A DNA stretch of 64,000 bases, taken from the NCBI GenBank assembly GCA_005408345.1, contig SEMN01000020.1, forward strand, positions 620,001-684,000. Direction: 5' to 3'. Positions within the stretch are counted from its first letter, which is position 1. Each line of letters opens with the position of its first letter. This DNA is from Macquaria australasica. Its lineage: Eukaryota > Chordata > Actinopteri > Centrarchiformes > Percichthyidae. The notes under the pieces are model-generated. The model was not told where the DNA came from. It ran no database searches and was given only the letters and a program-made list of their open reading frames with translations. A program made the position numbers and the translations under genes. Shown here one piece after another: positions 60,346-64,000 of the stretch.

Positions 60346-61177
60346 TCTTAGCTGCCTCTTCAAACAGTCCTTCCCTCAATTTTCCCAATACCGTTTTCCT
60401 CTTTTCCTTCAGATTTCATGATTTTCTTTTTGTCTCAGCTGAGAGCAGCTGACTTACTGAAAGCCTGTTATTTCTAAGAATGTTAGAAAAGTTAAACATT
60501 CAGTCCAGCTCAGCAAACAAACACTGGTCAACTTATATAATTGTCACTGAAAAAAAAGAGGAGTTGCTGTGTGATGTGAAGTGGTCCATTATTACCACAA
60601 AAACCACACAGAAGTGATATTGGGTTTTGTAAGGCATTTAATGGGTCTTAACTCAATTGAGGATAACTTATCTTTGCTGTTGCAGCATAACAGCATTAGG
60701 CTTGGCAATGTCCAGAAACCGGTCTCATTTAAAGCTGTACGAAGCCAACACATTGCCTAAACTGCCTTCAACAGATTCTAACCTCAACCATGCAAACAGT
60801 CGTCTTATATAAAAGCTGTAAACAAGTAAATTGTTCACTGATCAGTATACAAAACACCCGTTTGATGCTATCTTTCTCTGACATATTTAAAGCAATAGCC
60901 ATTCATAAGTTCTGAGTGCTATTTTCAAATGCTACAGTAAGGTACAAATGTCCTGGAAACATGATGCATCGCAAGCAGTGAAAAAGATTAGTTTTCAATC
61001 TTCTGTGACTGCCTGTGAAGGAAAACTACTGTAAACATTTACTACACTTTTGGGTTACATGGTGAATTCATAACAAATGTTCTACATCTAGATAGGCCAC
61101 AAAGTAATGTACAGACACCCCAATATACTGTATACTATCAGGTGTGTTGGCAAAAAGGCAAAAACACTGACACAAAC

Positions 61178-61491
61178 TAGGGCTGCAGCTAACGATTATT
61201 TTCTTTATTGATTAATCTGCTTATTATTTTCTCCATTAACCATTTTGTCTATAAAATGTTAGAAAATAGTGGAAAATACCCTGTGTAATGTCCCAGAGCC
61301 CAAGGTGATGTCTTCAAATGTCATGTTCTGTCTGACCAACAGTCAAAAAATCCAAAGCTATTCATCATGTATGACCAAGAAAAACAGAACATTCTCACAT
61401 TTTAAGAAGAAAAAGACGATTATTCGATTATCAAAATAGTTGCCAATTAATTGTCGAATAATCGATTAATCAGCTAATCGTTACAGCTCTA
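61178..61491 (+). mobile_element. hAT-like non-autonomous element, full length
   Basis: It runs from TAGGGCTGCAGCTAACGATT to GTTACAGCTCTA over 314 bases, almost the same length as the copy at 8349-8661. All internal blocks are present in order. The flanking octamers match at only about 4 of 8 positions, so the target duplication is lost or never clear. Confidence 0.85.
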
Positions 61492-62140
61492 AACAGAACA
61501 TATCACGTAGAAATGGTGGAGATCATTCTTCTGTGTTTAAGGTAACTTACACATCACTTGACTGTAAGCGCAGATGTTCATACACCAACAAATTTAAACA
61601 TTGTTCTAGAGCGTTTAAAAAATGTGTTACAATTTTAAAACAATGACTAAGAAACAGTAATTGATGTGATTGTGAGCTGGTCACATCTGGTTTACACCCA
61701 AGCTGTTCAAACAACGTAACACCAGCTTGTTTTTGCTGCCCTACAGTGGTTAAACTTCTCACCTTGCTGCAGTGATGTAGGAGTGTACTCCAGGGTGTGT
61801 CAGTACATTGTAACATCACTGCTGGGTGTGGCTACGCTGCTGCAGAGAGCACACTTATGGCACACCCATCGGTGATGCTGAGTGTGGTCAGGGGTCCAAC
61901 AAGCCCAGAGAGGGAAGTGAAGCCGGGTGTTAACTTACTCTTTAAAGATTAACTCAGTCTAATAAGCCTGCTTGTCCTGTTAACTAGCGGTGACAACATG
62001 CTTTTTCCACACCCTGTGCAGCAGCGATGCACTGTTGGGCTATTGTACCATGCTACATCACATGAGCTGGGTGTGGTCACAAGCACAGCAGACCACACCC
62101 AGCTGTGCTCGGGCCTGTTCCTCCACAAGAACATATACAG
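61492..62140. other. Unique sequence with 'CTGGGTGTGG' motifs and a hairpin
   Basis: CTGGGTGTGG or close relatives occur near 61823, 61877 and 62067, and reversed at 62092. An inverted pair 'gcagtgatgt' / 'acatcactgc' lies near 61771-61821. No gene supported. Confidence 0.4.
62065..62104. repeat. Perfect 14-bp inverted repeat, 12-base loop
   Basis: AGCTGGGTGTGGTC (62065-62078) and GACCACACCCAGCT (62091-62104) are exact reverse complements. No T-run follows and no bacterial context exists, so it is not a terminator. Confidence 0.85.
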
Positions 62141-62392
62141 TAGAGCTGAAACAATTAATCGATTAATCAATTAGTTGATTGGCAAAAAATAATTATCTTA
62201 GTCTTCTATCACAGTAAATTGAATGACTTTTGGTTTTAGACAGACAAAACAGGACTTTTGCAGATGTCATGTGGTTGTTGTTTTTATTTTTATTTATTTT
62301 TTTTACAGTTTTTGTGATAAGTGCGTGACAAATTCATTGAAAATAATTGTCAGATTAATTGATAATGAAAATAATCACTAGTTGTAGCCCTA
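62141..62392 (-). mobile_element. hAT-like element, minus strand, with 8-bp target duplication
   Basis: It runs from TAGAGCTGAAAC to GTTGTAGCCCTA. The flanks are atatacag (62133-62140) and ctatacag (62393-62400), a 7-of-8 match. About 60 bases of the usual interior are missing, and T-rich sequence lies at 62280-62305. Second independent evidence for hAT-type insertion in this family. Confidence 0.85.
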
Positions 62393-64000
62393 CTATACAG
62401 TAAGTAATTGACGGTACAATCCAAGATTAAGTGGTTTATTATTAAGACAAGACTGTAAGGAACTTAATACATGAAGGCAATGCAGGTTAGACAATACATT
62501 CCCAAACAGCAATGATGTGTGAAATTACATTAAAAATTAGAAATAGCTCTTGCTAATGCTCACAGCCCTTATTCCCTCCTCCACAATATGATGACACACT
62601 CACAAGTTGACGTGATCTAAAACGATGAACCCTTTGTCCAAGCACTTTTCTCCCCTGGACATCTAATTATGCTAAATGGCTCTCTTAGTGTGTGAGTGGT
62701 CCTTTCACGGGCTCCTCTGCTAATCAGGATGTGGGCTGCTGGCTACTTGTTAGCTGACCTGCTCATTATTCTTTGGCGTTAACTTGTCTCATGCTGAGAT
62801 GCGCCTAATTGTTTGCAGCTAGCTGGGGACTCGCCCACCATTCAAACCCAGGTTAACATATCCCTTAATGGAGTATTTGCCTGTCAGGCTTTTCAGCAAT
62901 ATTAGGCACAAAAAAATAAAATTAGTCTTGTTAGGAAATATTTCTCTTTCAATGCCTGCGTTGTTATCCGAGCTACTGCACATTTAATGTGCTACTGAAG
63001 GTATTTATGCGAAAGGAGAAATCTGTAGGAAATTTATAAAGAACAGTTAACCCTACCTGTTGATCATTTGAGCTCTTCAAGCAGGAGATTGAACATTTTT
63101 TTTCTATCTCTGCATTCCACCGCTCTGTGCGCCTGTCTGTGTTTGTTTAGTACAGCTTCTTCTCCTTCTATTACATGACAAATGCCACGGTAGTCACCTG
63201 CATCCTGAACCAGATATTAATCTTGCTTAAAACATTCCACTGTGTGACAGGCCAGATTGAGAAAAATGTCTGAAGCAAGAAAGCACGTGTGACCGCAGCT
63301 CGGCTAAACGTCCTGCCTCCACCTCTCCATCTTCCTTTCTCGTCCCCCCCACCCCACCATCCTCAATTGCCCTGTTGGCTTGTTCTGCTCATCCTCAAGA
63401 CCTGTTGTTAGGGAGGACCATGATTTATAGGCCCACTGCTGGGCTGTGAGGTATGTGGGTATTTGTGAGCATAATTGAGCATTGGAGTTTTATTGGGGAC
63501 TGTGTGTGAATTCATGTGTGTGCGCATGTGTGCAGGGAGTGGAGGTAGATTGACATATGCTAGCTGTCTTTGCAAATGTGTCATAGTGGCAGCCTCCAAT
63601 TAAATAACTAGCCTGTGCCTCATTACGCTGTGTAAATTAAGGACTACGTAGGTCCCAGGTCTTGGAGATGCATCGAGAGAATGAATGTCTGTTTGCAGCC
63701 AAAGATACGGGGAGAGAGATGAATTTTTTTGCAGCAATTTTTTTGTAAACAAACAAAAAAGCAACATCTGATTATTCGCAAACATAGCCACAATTTATTA
63801 AGAATATGGATGTATACATAGACCAACATGCATTTGCACAGACAGAAATACAAATAACTGCAGACACATTACAGATTTATCGTCCTGCTAATTTGCTCAG
63901 ATGTTTACTAACACTCTCTGGATTTCAAAGCCCCACAGATCTTTTCTTCAGATTTGTCAGCTCCAAGTCACCAGCCATGCATGCCTACTGATGACTAATT
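62393..64000. other. Unique sequence to the window end
   Basis: Bases 62620-62860 are complex, unrepeated and of balanced composition, a candidate conserved element. Nothing else is recognised, and no gene is supported up to the edge. Confidence 0.35.

Larger units (their letters stand above)
57976..61177. other. Long unique interval, candidate conserved non-coding DNA
   Basis: No repeat family is recognised over about 3 kb except (CAT)n at 59878-59893 and a C13 run at 60333-60345. Bases 58430-59040, 59400-59740 and 60130-60250 are complex, unrepeated and rich in ATTA/TAAT homeodomain-type cores. No exon is supported. Conservation is untested. Confidence 0.3.

Noticed and set aside
61178..61491. 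8-bp target duplication around the second full-length hAT-like copy
   Set aside because: The flanking octamers agree at only about half the positions.
62065..62104. Rho-independent terminator
   Set aside because: The hairpin is perfect but there is no T-tract, and the DNA is eukaryotic.
1..64000. Regularly spaced repeats as a CRISPR array
   Set aside because: All repeats are microsatellites, minisatellites or transposons, and the window is vertebrate DNA.

Overview
This window looks like non-coding DNA from a ray-finned fish, most likely a percomorph teleost. The base composition is AT-rich. There are long (TG)n/(CA)n and (TA)n microsatellites and many degenerate interspersed repeats of types I recall as abundant in percomorph genomes. 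The species assignment rests on remembered repeat families, not on a database search. I find no cellular protein-coding gene, rRNA, tRNA gene, operon or CRISPR array. The longest open frames are about 100-200 codons, lie in simple or repeated DNA, and look like chance. One weak candidate terminal exon is noted near 39.34-39.47 kb. The window is therefore either a gene desert or the inside of very large introns.

Layout. 0-4 kb: two hAT-like fragments, then a minus-strand LINE remnant broken by a hAT-like element that itself carries a 342-bp inverted-repeat element. 5.9-9.6 kb: several copies of the commonest family, a roughly 313-bp hAT-like non-autonomous element, including one copy with an 8-bp target duplication. 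11.3 kb: a decayed tRNA-derived SINE-like segment. 13.7-14.1 kb: a solo LTR. 15.1-15.8 kb: three same-strand hAT-like fragments in a row. 15.9-19 kb: mostly unique sequence with a SOX-dimer-like palindrome. 20.9-22 kb: a small local duplication, one copy interrupted by a 481-bp terminal-inverted-repeat element. 25.4-28.3 kb: a recent-looking direct duplication, one copy carrying 313 extra bases. 28.3-35.3 kb: mostly unique. 36.1-36.6 kb: a LINE 3' end. 37-42 kb: fish interspersed repeats and a 21-bp hierarchical minisatellite. 43.8-45 kb: a composite of nested repeats. 46.9-47.05 kb: a palindrome with an expanded arm. 51.8 kb: a G-rich island. 53.5-54.1 kb: a 615-bp inverted-repeat element. 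57.1-58 kb: an LTR of the 13.7-kb family followed by the start of a gag-like frame and a proline-rich repeat. 58-64 kb: largely unique sequence plus two more hAT-like copies, one with an 8-bp target duplication.

No set of genes works together here. What can be read is the history of repeat insertion, nesting, local duplication and arm expansion, plus a few short palindromes that could be regulatory. I did not find evidence for a new biological system.
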